From SZUA-309 sp965232595 (GTDB lineage Bacteria; Pseudomonadota; Gammaproteobacteria; Pseudomonadales; Azotimanducaceae), in NCBI GenBank assembly GCA_965232595.1, contig OZ246983.1:3286001-3350000 (forward strand): a stretch of 64,000 nucleotides of DNA, written 5' to 3'. A program made the position numbers and the translations under genes. Shown one piece after another: positions 1 to 8,222 of this stretch. The stretch's first letter is position 1. Every line of letters begins with the position of its first letter. The notes beneath the pieces are model-generated. The model worked only from the letters and a program-made list of their open reading frames with translations, was not told the DNA's origin and did not search any database.

Positions 1-1
1 G

Positions 2-349
2 TTCTTCGACAACGTCGGCGGTGAGGTGCTGAACGACGTGCTGGCGCGGATCGCCACCCGGGCCCGGGTCGTGGTGTGTGGCGGCATTGCCCGTTACGAG
101 GAAGCGAAGCCGGCCGGGCCGACCAACTACTTCAACATCGTGTTCCGACAGGCGGTGATGGAGGGGTTTCTGTTGTCCGGCTACGAGCGGGAGTACCCGG
201 TGGCACGCGAGCGGCTGATGGGCTGGATTCAGTCCGGGCAGCTCAAGCATCGGGAAGACGTGCAGCACGGCTTCGAGAACATACCGGCAACGCTGACTCG
301 GCTGTTCACCGGGGCCAATACCGGCAAGCAGCTGCTGAAGTTGACCTGA
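2..349 (+). CDS. NADP-dependent MDR-family oxidoreductase, C-terminal part (curA-like)
   Basis: The window opens inside this gene, so only about the last 115 residues are visible, read in frame from base 2. They begin FFDNVGGEVL and end GKQLLKLT. This is the end of the Rossmann half of zinc-free medium-chain dehydrogenases such as curcumin/dihydrocurcumin reductase and prostaglandin reductase, which reduce the double bond of alpha,beta-unsaturated carbonyls with NADPH. FDNVGGE and VVVCGGIARY are typical family segments, and the GFENIPATL stretch near the end is also characteristic. The gene lies upstream of an SDR and a luciferase-like enzyme on the same strand and may share their transcript. 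The substrate is unknown. Confidence 0.85.
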   Translation, partial: FFDNVGGEVLNDVLARIATRARVVVCGGIARYEEAKPAGPTNYFNIVFRQAVMEGFLLSGYEREYPVARERLMGWIQSGQLKHREDVQHGFENIPATLTRLFTGANTGKQLLKLT

Positions 350-403
350 CCCGCGCGGCCGTTATATTGCGGTCGGCTTTTCGCTTTCAAGAGAGATGTG
401 ACT

Positions 404-1174
404 ATGGATATCAATGGAAAGGTTGCCGTCATCACCGGCGGCGCCTCGGGTCTGGGTGCGGCAACCGCACGGCGCTTTGCGGGTCTGGGGGCGAAGATCG
501 CTGTCTTCGATCTCAACGACGAGCTGGGTGCTGCCATGGCGGAAGAGCTGGGCAACGGCGCCAGCTATCACAACGTCAACGTTGCCGACGAAGAGTCGGT
601 TGCTGCCGCCATCGCCGAGGTGACGGCTGCGCACGGCGATATTCACATCTGCTGCAACTATGCCGGCATCGGCACGCCGGGTCGTACGCTCGGTCGTGAC
701 GGCCCCCTACCGCTGGACTGGTTCAAGCGCGTGGTTGATGTGAACCTGGTGGGCACCTTCAACGTCATCCGTCTGGTTGCGGCCGAGATGGCCAAGCACG
801 AGCCGGTGACCGATGACGGCTGCCGCGGCGTGGTGATCAATACCGCTTCCGTGGCGGCCTACGAAGGCCAGATCGGCCAGGCCGCGTACAGCGCCTCCAA
901 GGGCGGCGTGGTTGGCATGACCCTGCCGATTGCCCGGGATCTGGCGACCATCGGCATCCGCGTGAACACGATCGCGCCCGGCTTGATCAATACGCCCATG
1001 CTGGCTGGCCTGCCCGAGCAGGCGCGCGAGTCGCTGGCAGCCACCGTGCTGTTCCCGAAGCGCCTGGCGGAAGCCGACGAGATTGCTCAGCTGGCGCAGC
1101 AGATCGTCGAGAACGACTACATCAACGGTGAGACCATTCGCATGGATGGCGGCATCCGGATGCAGCCCAAGTAA
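404..1174 (+). CDS. SDR-family NAD(P)-dependent oxidoreductase
   Basis: Classical short-chain dehydrogenase of 256 residues. It has the N-terminal cofactor motif TGGASGLG, the NYAG strand, and the catalytic Ser-Tyr-Lys set in NTASVAAYEGQ and YSASKGG. The NTPML segment and the terminal DGGIRM are also typical. I chose ATG 404 because the purine-rich AAGAGAG at 389-395 lies 8 bases ahead; an in-frame GTG at 398 would leave only 2 bases. The sequence most resembles 3-hydroxyacyl-CoA dehydrogenase type II (HSD10-like) enzymes, so oxidation of a 3-hydroxyacyl-CoA or hydroxysteroid is plausible but unproven. The next gene starts 2 bases after the stop. Confidence 0.9.
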   Translation: MDINGKVAVITGGASGLGAATARRFAGLGAKIAVFDLNDELGAAMAEELGNGASYHNVNVADEESVAAAIAEVTAAHGDIHICCNYAGIGTPGRTLGRDGPLPLDWFKRVVDVNLVGTFNVIRLVAAEMAKHEPVTDDGCRGVVINTASVAAYEGQIGQAAYSASKGGVVGMTLPIARDLATIGIRVNTIAPGLINTPMLAGLPEQARESLAATVLFPKRLAEADEIAQLAQQIVENDYINGETIRMDGGIRMQPK

Positions 1175-1176
1175 GC

Positions 1177-1932
1177 ATGCGGATCGGCGCACTGCTGGGT
1201 CCAATTCTGGATCCGGGTCAGGGGAACGCGCTTGCCGAGCAGGCGCGTCTGCTCGCTGGCGAAGGATTCACCAGCCTCTGGTCTGCCCAGGCGGTCGGCC
1301 GCGGCTTCATGATGACCGACCCGCTGATCGCGCTGACCGTTGCCGCCTCGGTCACCGACGACGTGGAGGTGGGCACCGCGGTGCTGCAGATCCCGCTCTA
1401 CGATCCCATGGATCTCGCCAATCGGGTCTTCTCCCTGCAGCAAATCGCGGGTGGCCGGTTCATCTTCGGCATCGGTGCCGGCTCTACTGCAGCTGACTAC
1501 GCCGTGCACAGTCGTGACTACGAGCAGCGCTTTCAGGCCTTCGAAACATCGCTGGCTGCCCTCAGAGAAATCTTCGCAACCGGCGGTCGCGGGGACGCCA
1601 GCCTGTCGCCCTGGCCGAGCGTAGCCGGCGGGCCACCCGTCTTCTACGGGACCTGGGGCAAAGGTGTCGCCAGAGCGGCGTCCGAGTTCGACGGCTGGAT
1701 CGCGTCCGGCATGCACCGAACGCCGGAACAGGTTGCGGCTGCCGCGGCCCGCTACGATGCGGCCGGCGGGGGTCGTTCCATCGTCTCGACGATTCAGGTG
1801 AGCGGCCAGACGGACCTGGGCGAGCTGAAAGAAGCCCTGTCGGTCTACGCGGCGGCGGGATTCGACGACGCGGTGGTGATGCTGCTGCCGGGCGCACCGG
1901 CCGCGGCGGAAGTGCGCAAGCTGGTGGATTGA
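1177..1932 (+). CDS. LLM-class flavin-dependent oxidoreductase
   Basis: A 251-residue TIM-barrel protein of the bacterial luciferase-like monooxygenase class, which uses FMN or F420. Visible hallmarks are the N-terminal GFTSLWSAQ segment, VEVGTAVLQIP, and the AGGRFIFGIGAG segment that lines the cofactor site. It is shorter than the usual 300-350 residues, so part of the variable insertion is missing, but the frame is intact to its own stop. It starts 2 bases after the preceding SDR and is almost certainly cotranscribed with it. The substrate cannot be told. Confidence 0.8.
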   Translation: MRIGALLGPILDPGQGNALAEQARLLAGEGFTSLWSAQAVGRGFMMTDPLIALTVAASVTDDVEVGTAVLQIPLYDPMDLANRVFSLQQIAGGRFIFGIGAGSTAADYAVHSRDYEQRFQAFETSLAALREIFATGGRGDASLSPWPSVAGGPPVFYGTWGKGVARAASEFDGWIASGMHRTPEQVAAAAARYDAAGGGRSIVSTIQVSGQTDLGELKEALSVYAAAGFDDAVVMLLPGAPAAAEVRKLVD

Positions 1933-1951
1933 GCGAGAACGCTCGGAGCCG

Positions 1952-2773
1952 CTAGCTGCCGGTGAACTCCGGCGGGCGTTTTTCCGCAAACGCGCTGACC
2001 GCTTCCCGGTGGTCGTTGGTGCCGCGTGACTTCAGCAACCGGTCCGCCTCGCGGTCGATGGCCGTGCCGTGGTCGATGGTCAGCGCCTCGTCGAGATTGT
2101 CTTTGATGTAGGCAAGCGCCACGGAAGGGCCCCGAGCCAGCTTGCCCGCCATCGCCATGGCTGCCTCCGCCAGCTGCTCAGCAGCAACCACCTGATTGAC
2201 CAGGCCGAGCTCGAGCGCGCTGTCTGCCGTCACCCGCTCAGAAGTGAGCATGAGCTGCCGGGCGCGGCCCGGACCGACCACGCGAGTCAGCAGCCAGGCA
2301 ATGCCGTAGTCGCCGGACAGGCCGATATTGGCGTAGCCGGTGGTCAGGAAGGCAGAGCTTGCAGCAATGCGCAGATCGCAGGCGAGGGCGATGGCCATAC
2401 CGGCGCCGGCGGCGGGCCCGGGCAACGCGGCTACCGTCGGCTTCCTGAGTGCGGTCAGCGCCCCGGCGATGCCGTGGTGGCGTGCGCGAAGTTCCTGAAA
2501 CTGCGCATCGAGGCTCGGCGCACTGCTGCTGTCTTCGTTGCGCGCGCCCATGGCTTTCACGTCACCACCGGAGCAGAAGGCGCTGCCGGCACCGGTGAGC
2601 AGCACGGCGCCAACTTCCGGGGTTGTTGCGGCCCAGGTGATGGCCCGACGCAATCCCGCTGAGAGGTCGGGTGAGAGAGCGTTCCTTGCCTCCGGACGAT
2701 TCAAGGTCAGCGTCGCTACTCGATCGTTCAGCGTCGCCAGCAACTGCTCGGTTCCGGTATCAAAGTCCGTCAT
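1952..2773 (-). CDS. Enoyl-CoA hydratase/isomerase family protein
   Basis: A crotonase-fold protein of 273 residues starting MTDFDTGTEQ. The oxyanion-hole segments are visible: NRPEARNALS near residue 30, FCSGGDVKAMG for acyl-CoA binding, and PGPAAGAGMAIAL for the second peptide NH. It probably hydrates or isomerises an enoyl-CoA. A longer in-frame extension upstream would run into the neighbouring transporter gene, so I start at 2773. It is the last gene of an operon P450 - MFS carrier - hydratase, with a 10-base gap to the carrier. It is not near the leucine operon, so I do not call it liuC. Confidence 0.88.
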   Translation of the reverse strand: MTDFDTGTEQLLATLNDRVATLTLNRPEARNALSPDLSAGLRRAITWAATTPEVGAVLLTGAGSAFCSGGDVKAMGARNEDSSSAPSLDAQFQELRARHHGIAGALTALRKPTVAALPGPAAGAGMAIALACDLRIAASSAFLTTGYANIGLSGDYGIAWLLTRVVGPGRARQLMLTSERVTADSALELGLVNQVVAAEQLAEAAMAMAGKLARGPSVALAYIKDNLDEALTIDHGTAIDREADRLLKSRGTNDHREAVSAFAEKRPPEFTGS

Positions 2774-2783
2774 CTTCGCCTCT

Positions 2784-4154
2784 TCAGGTTTGCGGGTTGT
2801 CCCGGGCTTCGATCTCCGAGCGCAGTTCCGCCTGTGCGTGCTGGTCGAGGCGGAAGCCACGGATCCCGAGGTAGGCACCTATCATAGCCAGGGTCGGGAT
2901 CAGCACGTAAATGATCCGGAACGCGTCGAGCGTCTCGGCGCTGTTGCCGCCCTGGGCGTTGAAGCCGACCTGATCGAGCAGCGGATAGGTCAGGCCGATG
3001 GCCAGGGCGCCGCCGAGCTTGGCGGTCAGCGCCAGCAGGGCGAAGTAGAGGCCGGAGCGCTGGCCACCGGTCTGGACGTTGTCGTAGTCGATGACGTCGG
3101 CGGCCATGGCGCGAATCAGGAACTGCAGGCCTGAGTGCATGAAGCCGGTGGCGAACAGGAAGCCGATGAACAGGGCCACATCACCCTCGCCCGGCAGAAA
3201 GAAGCTGGCGCTGGTGAGGCAGAAGCCGAGCGAGGCGACGCCGAAAGTGCGGTGCTTGCCGAGCCGGTAAGAGGTCCGCACCCAGACCGGCACGCCGATG
3301 ATGTGGGCGCTGTAGAACGCGATCAGCGCCAGCGAGTTGAACTGGGCGTTTCCGAGCAGCTCAGCCTGGTAGAAGATGAACAGGCCAGCCATCACGGCCC
3401 CCGGCATGGATGCCATGGCATCGGCGATCAGCAGGCGGCGCATGTGCGGATTTTTCAGCACGGCGGACAGGCCGGCGAGCAGCCGGATCCTCGGTGCCGG
3501 GGCAGTGGGCCGCTCCTTCACCAGGATTACGGCTAACAGGATGCACAACGGGGCCAGGATCAGCACCGCGGTGCCGAAGAAGGCCAGCGCGTCCCGCCCT
3601 GCCGGCGGCGCGCCGCCATACTCCAGGATGGCCAGCGGCAGCAGAATCATCAGCGAGCCGGCAAAACCGGCGAAGGCGTTGAAGCTGGCGATCCGGGAGC
3701 GCTCGTTGTAATCCGGCGACAGCTCCGCACCCCAGGCGGTGTGGCTGATGGTCATCATGGTGGAGCCGGTGTAGAGCACCACCAGCCAGAAGCCCAGGTA
3801 CCAGATCGAGGGTGAGCCCATGGGCATGAACGCCATGAGTACCCCGAGCATCATGAACGGCAGGGCGATCACCAGCCAGTGCCGGCGGCGCCCCCAGCGG
3901 CTGTCGAAGCGATCGCCGATCAGCCCCATGACCGGGTCGGTGACGATGTCGAACATGCGCACCAGCATGAAGACCAGGCCGACCTCGGCCAGGCCCAGCC
4001 CCAGCGTCTTGGTGTAGAACGGCGGCAGGAAGATGGCCAGCGGCAGGATCAGACCGGCGCCGGGAAAGGCGATGGCGGCGAATATGCCGAGCCGCCAGGC
4101 TGGCAGGCGCCCGACCGGCCGAGCGCCAGCGTCTTCTGTAGCTGCTTCGCTCAA
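2784..4154 (-). CDS. MFS transporter, glycoside-pentoside-hexuronide (GPH/melibiose) type
   Basis: A 456-residue integral membrane protein with about 12 hydrophobic helices. The early FDIVTDPVMGLIGDRFDSRWGRRR segment, here split as FDIVTDPVMG and GDRFDSRWGRRR, is the signature of MFS_2 cation symporters that carry sugars and other polar solutes. The start is a TTG that overlaps the stop of the upstream P450 gene (TTGA). No Shine-Dalgarno sequence is visible, which suggests translational coupling. Its place between a P450 and an enoyl-CoA hydratase suggests import of the P450's substrate, but that is inference. Confidence 0.87.
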   Translation of the reverse strand: MSEAATEDAGARPVGRLPAWRLGIFAAIAFPGAGLILPLAIFLPPFYTKTLGLGLAEVGLVFMLVRMFDIVTDPVMGLIGDRFDSRWGRRRHWLVIALPFMMLGVLMAFMPMGSPSIWYLGFWLVVLYTGSTMMTISHTAWGAELSPDYNERSRIASFNAFAGFAGSLMILLPLAILEYGGAPPAGRDALAFFGTAVLILAPLCILLAVILVKERPTAPAPRIRLLAGLSAVLKNPHMRRLLIADAMASMPGAVMAGLFIFYQAELLGNAQFNSLALIAFYSAHIIGVPVWVRTSYRLGKHRTFGVASLGFCLTSASFFLPGEGDVALFIGFLFATGFMHSGLQFLIRAMAADVIDYDNVQTGGQRSGLYFALLALTAKLGGALAIGLTYPLLDQVGFNAQGGNSAETLDAFRIIYVLIPTLAMIGAYLGIRGFRLDQHAQAELRSEIEARDNPQT

Positions 4155-5446
4155 AGCCGTTCGAACTGAATGTGCAGGTGCGGCAGGTTGCGCAGAATCA
4201 TGCTGGGTTCTGCTTCCGGCTCTGGATGCCCCGGCGCGAGCCGGATGTTCCGGATCTGCTCGAGCAGGGCAGGGAAGCCCAGCGTCAGCTCCTGCCGGGC
4301 CAGCGGCGCGCCGATGCAGTGATGAATGCCCGAGCCGAAAGCCAGCTGCATGCCGGCTTTCTTCCGATGCACGTTCACCGTGTCCGGGTCTTCAAACTGA
4401 CGCTCATCCCGATTGGCGGCTCCGTAGCGGAGCATGACGAACTCACCGGCCTTGATCGGGTAGCCGCCGAGCTCGGTGTCGCGGGTGACCAGTCGCGGCA
4501 GGCCCTGCACCGGCGCTTCGTAGCGGAGCGCCTCCTCCACGAAGGTGCGGATCAGGCCTGGATCCTCGCGCAGCTCGTCCTGCAGCTCGGGCTGCTGGCA
4601 GAGAATCAGCATCCCCCAGCCGAAGGTGCTGGTGGTGGTCTCGTGGCCCGCAACCAGAAACTGGTTGAGTATGGAGATGCACTCGCCGTGAGTGAGCGGG
4701 CGCCCTTCATCTTCGAGGACGCTGGTTGCCAGAATGGTGATCATGTCGTCGCGGGGATCTTCGCGCCGCGCTTCGATCAGGCGCACGAGCAGCTTCTGCA
4801 GATCCACCGCAAGGTGTGCCCGGCGGATCTCCTCCTCGGCGGAGATCGGGCTCATTCGCAGCCCGGAAGCGGCCGCCGTGGCGGCGTCGTAGAAGAACGC
4901 CCGGTCTTCATCCGGGATGCCGAGCCGGTCAGAGATGATGGTGAGGGGCACGGGAAAGGCAAACTCCCGCATGAACTCGACCTCACCCCCGTTCGCGTCC
5001 GCTGCCGCTAGCATCGATTGCAGCTTGTCGTCGATCACCGCCCGCACCTGAGCCTCTGCGGTCTTCACCTGGCTGCCGGTGAACAGCTGGCTGACCAGGG
5101 AGCGGTATCTGGTGTGCTCCGGCTCGTCCAGGGTCAGCATGGTGGGCGGGAGCTCGATCATCTCGCGGTTGATGGCCTTCAGCTCGGCCTGAACCGCCTC
5201 CGGCAGAGCGGAGATGGCGGCGATCCGGGCGAGCCCGAGAAAGCCATCGAACTTGCTGGAGTAGGTGTCCGTGTCTTTGAGCGCCTCGCGGATCAGGTCG
5301 TAGCGGGTCACGTAGTGCATGCCCATCTCCGGGATAGCAAACACCGGGGCCTCGTCGCGCAGCAGCTGATAGGACTCGTAAGGCCGAATCAGCGTATCAA
5401 CGTCGAAGATGCGGATGTCATCCAGGCTGGTTGTCGCCTTGCTCAT
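4151..5446 (-). CDS. Cytochrome P450
   Basis: A soluble bacterial class I P450 of 431 residues without a membrane anchor. It has the I-helix oxygen-activation motif AGHETT at about residues 266-271, the K-helix ExxR as E305-R308, and the haem loop FGSGIHHCIG with the axial Cys at about 377. GGAGG lies a few bases before the ATG at 5446. It needs a ferredoxin and reductase, and neither is encoded nearby. It heads an operon with a GPH-type transporter (4-base overlap) and an enoyl-CoA hydratase, so it probably hydroxylates an imported compound that is later handled as a CoA ester. Substrate unknown. Confidence 0.95.
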   Translation of the reverse strand: MSKATTSLDDIRIFDVDTLIRPYESYQLLRDEAPVFAIPEMGMHYVTRYDLIREALKDTDTYSSKFDGFLGLARIAAISALPEAVQAELKAINREMIELPPTMLTLDEPEHTRYRSLVSQLFTGSQVKTAEAQVRAVIDDKLQSMLAAADANGGEVEFMREFAFPVPLTIISDRLGIPDEDRAFFYDAATAAASGLRMSPISAEEEIRRAHLAVDLQKLLVRLIEARREDPRDDMITILATSVLEDEGRPLTHGECISILNQFLVAGHETTTSTFGWGMLILCQQPELQDELREDPGLIRTFVEEALRYEAPVQGLPRLVTRDTELGGYPIKAGEFVMLRYGAANRDERQFEDPDTVNVHRKKAGMQLAFGSGIHHCIGAPLARQELTLGFPALLEQIRNIRLAPGHPEPEAEPSMILRNLPHLHIQFERL

Positions 5447-5528
5447 AAACCAGTCCTCCCGTCTGGATTATTGGAACGCGATACAATATCTCAGGCCGAT
5501 GCGCTTTTGTCCACGCCGCCAGGCGTTG

Positions 5529-5939
5529 CTAGCGGATCACCCCGGTCACCCGCTCAGGATGCAGACGCAGGAGCACGCGCTGTTGCTGCTCGAGCCAGCT
5601 TTCCAGATTCTCCGGTTCGGAGTACCCGGTGTCAGCAATCGCCGCAAACACCTTGCGGGTGCCTTCGACCAGGTCCTCGGTCTGCACGGTCACCCGGCCT
5701 TCAACGGCGACGAAGTTGAAAGGCTCGCTGTTGGAAACGACGCAGAGGGTTGCCCGCGGATCGCGATCCAGCGAGCGGCGTTTGAACGTCGCGCCGGGCG
5801 TGCTGACGATCAGGGTGTCGTCTTCGCGGGCGTAGGCGACCACGGAGCTGACCGGCTGACCGTCCTTACGCAGCGTTGTCAGTACGGCCCAGCGGTGGTC
5901 GCTGAGGAATTGATCCTGTGCGGTGTTGTCGGTAATCAT
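5529..5939 (-). CDS. PPOX-class (pyridoxamine 5'-phosphate oxidase-like) flavin/F420-dependent enzyme
   Basis: A 136-residue split-barrel protein starting MITDNTAQDQFL. The order of segments fits the F420/FMN-binding PNPOx-like family: an N-terminal WAVLTTLRKDGQP strand pair, then SVVAYAREDD, a KRRSLDRDPR helix and CVVSNSEPF. Longer in-frame starts would run into the divergent flavodoxin-like gene at 5968, so MITDN is preferred. Such proteins reduce quinones, biliverdin or nitro groups, or simply bind flavin. The divergent neighbour is also a flavoprotein. Confidence 0.8.
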   Translation of the reverse strand: MITDNTAQDQFLSDHRWAVLTTLRKDGQPVSSVVAYAREDDTLIVSTPGATFKRRSLDRDPRATLCVVSNSEPFNFVAVEGRVTVQTEDLVEGTRKVFAAIADTGYSEPENLESWLEQQQRVLLRLHPERVTGVIR

Positions 5940-5967
5940 CGAACGCGTTCTCCTTGAGGAAGTTGCC

Positions 5968-6540
5968 ATGGCCAGCGTCGGCATCGTGTTTCACTCCAGC
6001 ACCGGATATACCAGGCTGCTCGCTGATGCGGTAGCAGAGGGTGTTGTTCGCACGGATGGGATTTCAGTGACCTCGCTGGAGGTAAAGGGGGGCGACATCG
6101 CCGAAGGCCGGTTCGCCAACGACGAGCTGCTCGCCGCGCTCGATGCCTGTGACGCGCTGATCTTCGGCACGCCCACCTACATGGGGGCGGTGTCGGCGCA
6201 GATGAAGGCGTTCATGGATGCCTGCCTGTCCCGCTGGTACGAGCGCGCCTGGTCGGGAAAGATCGGCGCGGCGTTCACCGTCTCGTCCACGCCCAGCGGC
6301 GACAAGCTGAATGCGCTTTACGACCTGTTCGTGTTCGGCATGCAGATGGGCATGATCTGGGTCGGTCAGGATGAATCGCCGCTCGGCGGGACCGGCGCCA
6401 ACCGGCTCGGCATCTACGTGGGTGCCGCCGGCCAGCCGGACTACGAAGCGAAGCCGCCGGCGCTGATGGCCGGCGATGCGGAGGGCGGGTCGCTGCTCGG
6501 CGCCCGGGTGGCGGCGCTGGCGGAGCGCCTGACCGGATAG
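5968..6540 (+). CDS. Flavodoxin-like NAD(P)H:quinone oxidoreductase (WrbA-like)
   Basis: A 190-residue protein beginning MASVGIVFHSSTGYTRLLADAV, cited here as the FMN phosphate loop HSSTGYT. FGTPTYMGAVSAQMKAF in the middle matches the WrbA/NADPH-dependent FMN reductase fold. ATG 5968 has a TGAGGA motif ending at 5960. It probably catalyses two-electron quinone reduction with FMN. It is divergent from the PPOX-class gene and only 28 bases separate the two starts, so they may share control. It is not a classical WrbA by length alone, so the symbol is left open. Confidence 0.83.
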   Translation: MASVGIVFHSSTGYTRLLADAVAEGVVRTDGISVTSLEVKGGDIAEGRFANDELLAALDACDALIFGTPTYMGAVSAQMKAFMDACLSRWYERAWSGKIGAAFTVSSTPSGDKLNALYDLFVFGMQMGMIWVGQDESPLGGTGANRLGIYVGAAGQPDYEAKPPALMAGDAEGGSLLGARVAALAERLTG

Positions 6541-6548
6541 GGCCGGCG

Positions 6549-6863
6549 TCAGCCGCCGATGTTCATCGACTGCGAGATGACGGCAAAACCTTCGGTCGCC
6601 TCCAGCCGCTTGCCGACGACCGCCTGATACTCGGCAGACTCGTACCAGGCCTTGGCCGCTTCCGTGGTCTCGAACTTGATGATGACGGTTTGCGGCCCGG
6701 GCGGGTTGCCTTCTACGGTTTCGGCAGCCACGTCGAACGCCACCAGCTCTGCACCCGATGCCTGAATGGTCGGCCCGGCACCCGCCTGGTACTCGGCGTA
6801 GAGTTCCGGGTTCTTGACGACGTACTGCGCGATGAAATAAGCGGCCACTGCTGTTCTCCCCAT
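6549..6863 (-). CDS. DUF1330 family protein
   Basis: A small 104-residue ferredoxin-like-fold protein starting MGRTAVAAYFIAQYVVKNPE. DUF1330 proteins share this YFIAQ-type first strand, the YAEYQAGAGPTIQASG helix and a late VIIKFETTEAAKAWYES segment, all visible here. Biochemical roles are not established; many act as or resemble dimeric alpha-beta barrel enzymes. The gene is convergent with the flavodoxin-like gene and divergent from a CoA-transferase gene. A 5+7+5 inverted repeat lies just upstream at 6872-6888. Confidence 0.82.
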   Translation of the reverse strand: MGRTAVAAYFIAQYVVKNPELYAEYQAGAGPTIQASGAELVAFDVAAETVEGNPPGPQTVIIKFETTEAAKAWYESAEYQAVVGKRLEATEGFAVISQSMNIGG

Positions 6864-6871
6864 GAGTGTGA

Positions 6872-6888
6872 TTACCTCGCTATGGTAA
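6872..6888. promoter_or_regulatory. Inverted repeat in a divergent intergenic region
   Basis: TTACC and GGTAA arms with a 7-base spacer sit between the divergent DUF1330 gene (start 6863) and CaiB-type transferase gene (start 6971). The position suits a repressor or activator site. The arms are short, so chance is not excluded. Confidence 0.25.
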
Positions 6889-6970
6889 CTTGCACCGTTC
6901 GCCGGAGCGATAAGCATCCGGACGGGGGCATGGACTGCCAGCAACGGAACACTATTAACAGGAGGCGGCA

Positions 6971-8164
6971 TTGAACGCACAGCCACTCGACGGGATCACC
7001 GTGCTCGACTTCGGCCAGGTCTACAACGGGCCTTACTGCGGCTTTCTCCTGGCTCAGGCCGGTGCCCGGGTAATCAAGGTGGAGTCGCTGATCGGTGAGA
7101 CGCTCAGGGCCCGGGGCGAGACCTCGGCGGCGAGCTATGCCTTCACCGCGCTGAATGCCAACAAGGAATCCATCACCCTCAACATCAAGTCGGCCCAGGC
7201 GCAGGCGCTGGTGAAGCAGCTGGCCTGCGAGGTGGACGTGGTGCTCGAGAATTTTGCGCCCGGCACGATGGCGAAGTACGGAATCGGTGCGGAAGCGCTG
7301 CGCGCCGAGAACCCGCAGCTGATCTACGCCTCCAGCACGGGCTACGGCGCGGTCGGGCCGCATCGGGACTTTCTCGGCATGGACATCACGCTGCAGGCCA
7401 TGACCGGCGTGATGAGCGTGACCGGAGAGGAAGGTGGGCAGCCGTTGAAGACCGTGGCCGCGTTCGCTGATTTCATCGCCGGGACCCATCTCTATGCCGG
7501 CATCGTCAGCGCCCTGCTGGGCCGGGAACGGACCGGCGAAGGCGCAACCGTGGACGTCTCCATGCAGGATTGCGTGTTCCCGACGCTGGCCACGGCGTTG
7601 GGTTCCTTCTACGTGGCGGGCGGCGTGCAGCAGCCGCGCGGCGGCAATCATCACCCGGGCCGCGCGCTGGCGCCCTACAACGTCTACGAAGCCAGCGATG
7701 GCCACATCGCCATCATCTGCATCCGCGAAGGGCACTGGAAGAAGCTCTGCGCCGCTATGGGCGAACCGGCGCTGGCGGACGATCCGCGCTACGCGCGGAT
7801 GGCGGATCGCTGCTCGCACATGGAGGAAGTGGACGAGCTCGTCAGCCGCTGGACGCGGCCGCGGACCAAGGAGGAGCTCTTTGCGACGGCGCAGGCGCAC
7901 GGCGTGATCTGCGCGCCGGTGCAGGATCTGGCAGATCTGGTCGAGGACGAGCACATGCTCAGCCGCGGCTCGCTGGTTAAGCGTGCGCACGCCGGGTTCG
8001 GCGAAATTGCTCAGATGCAGACGCCCATTCGCTTTCGTGAGATCGAGCCGCCGACGCTGACGGACCCGCCGACACTCGGTGCGGACACCGACGCCGTGCT
8101 GGCGGAGCTGGCGGGCCTGAACGCTGAAGCGTTGGCCGCCCTGCGCGACGAAGAAGCGATCTGA
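6971..8164 (+). CDS. CaiB/BaiF family CoA-transferase (class III)
   Basis: A 397-residue class III acyl-CoA transferase. N-terminal segments such as VLDFGQVYNGPYCG and ARVIKVES form the CoA-binding Rossmann part. The catalytic aspartate is most likely D167 in AFADFIAG, and the GEGATVDVSMQD strand is typical. The start is TTG 6971, preceded by AGGAGG at 6960-6965. It probably moves CoA from a donor thioester to a carboxylic acid. It leads a same-strand set with an SDR and an acyl-CoA synthetase, which points to activation and oxidation of an organic acid or terpenoid. Confidence 0.9.
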   Translation: MNAQPLDGITVLDFGQVYNGPYCGFLLAQAGARVIKVESLIGETLRARGETSAASYAFTALNANKESITLNIKSAQAQALVKQLACEVDVVLENFAPGTMAKYGIGAEALRAENPQLIYASSTGYGAVGPHRDFLGMDITLQAMTGVMSVTGEEGGQPLKTVAAFADFIAGTHLYAGIVSALLGRERTGEGATVDVSMQDCVFPTLATALGSFYVAGGVQQPRGGNHHPGRALAPYNVYEASDGHIAIICIREGHWKKLCAAMGEPALADDPRYARMADRCSHMEEVDELVSRWTRPRTKEELFATAQAHGVICAPVQDLADLVEDEHMLSRGSLVKRAHAGFGEIAQMQTPIRFREIEPPTLTDPPTLGADTDAVLAELAGLNAEALAALRDEEAI

Positions 8165-8222
8165 GGCAGCAGGCGTTCCGGGTCTGCTAGGCTCTTCATT
8201 TTCGGGAAGTTCGGGAGGGAAC

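Noticed and set aside
1952..2773. Assigning the enoyl-CoA hydratase as the missing liuC
   Set aside because: It is about 15 kb from the leucine operon, in a P450 operon, and no motif singles out methylglutaconyl-CoA.
5472..5485. Weak palindrome TGGAACGCGATACA upstream of the P450 gene
   Set aside because: Only 10 of 14 positions are symmetric and it deviates from the TetR-type pattern, so it is not listed as a site.
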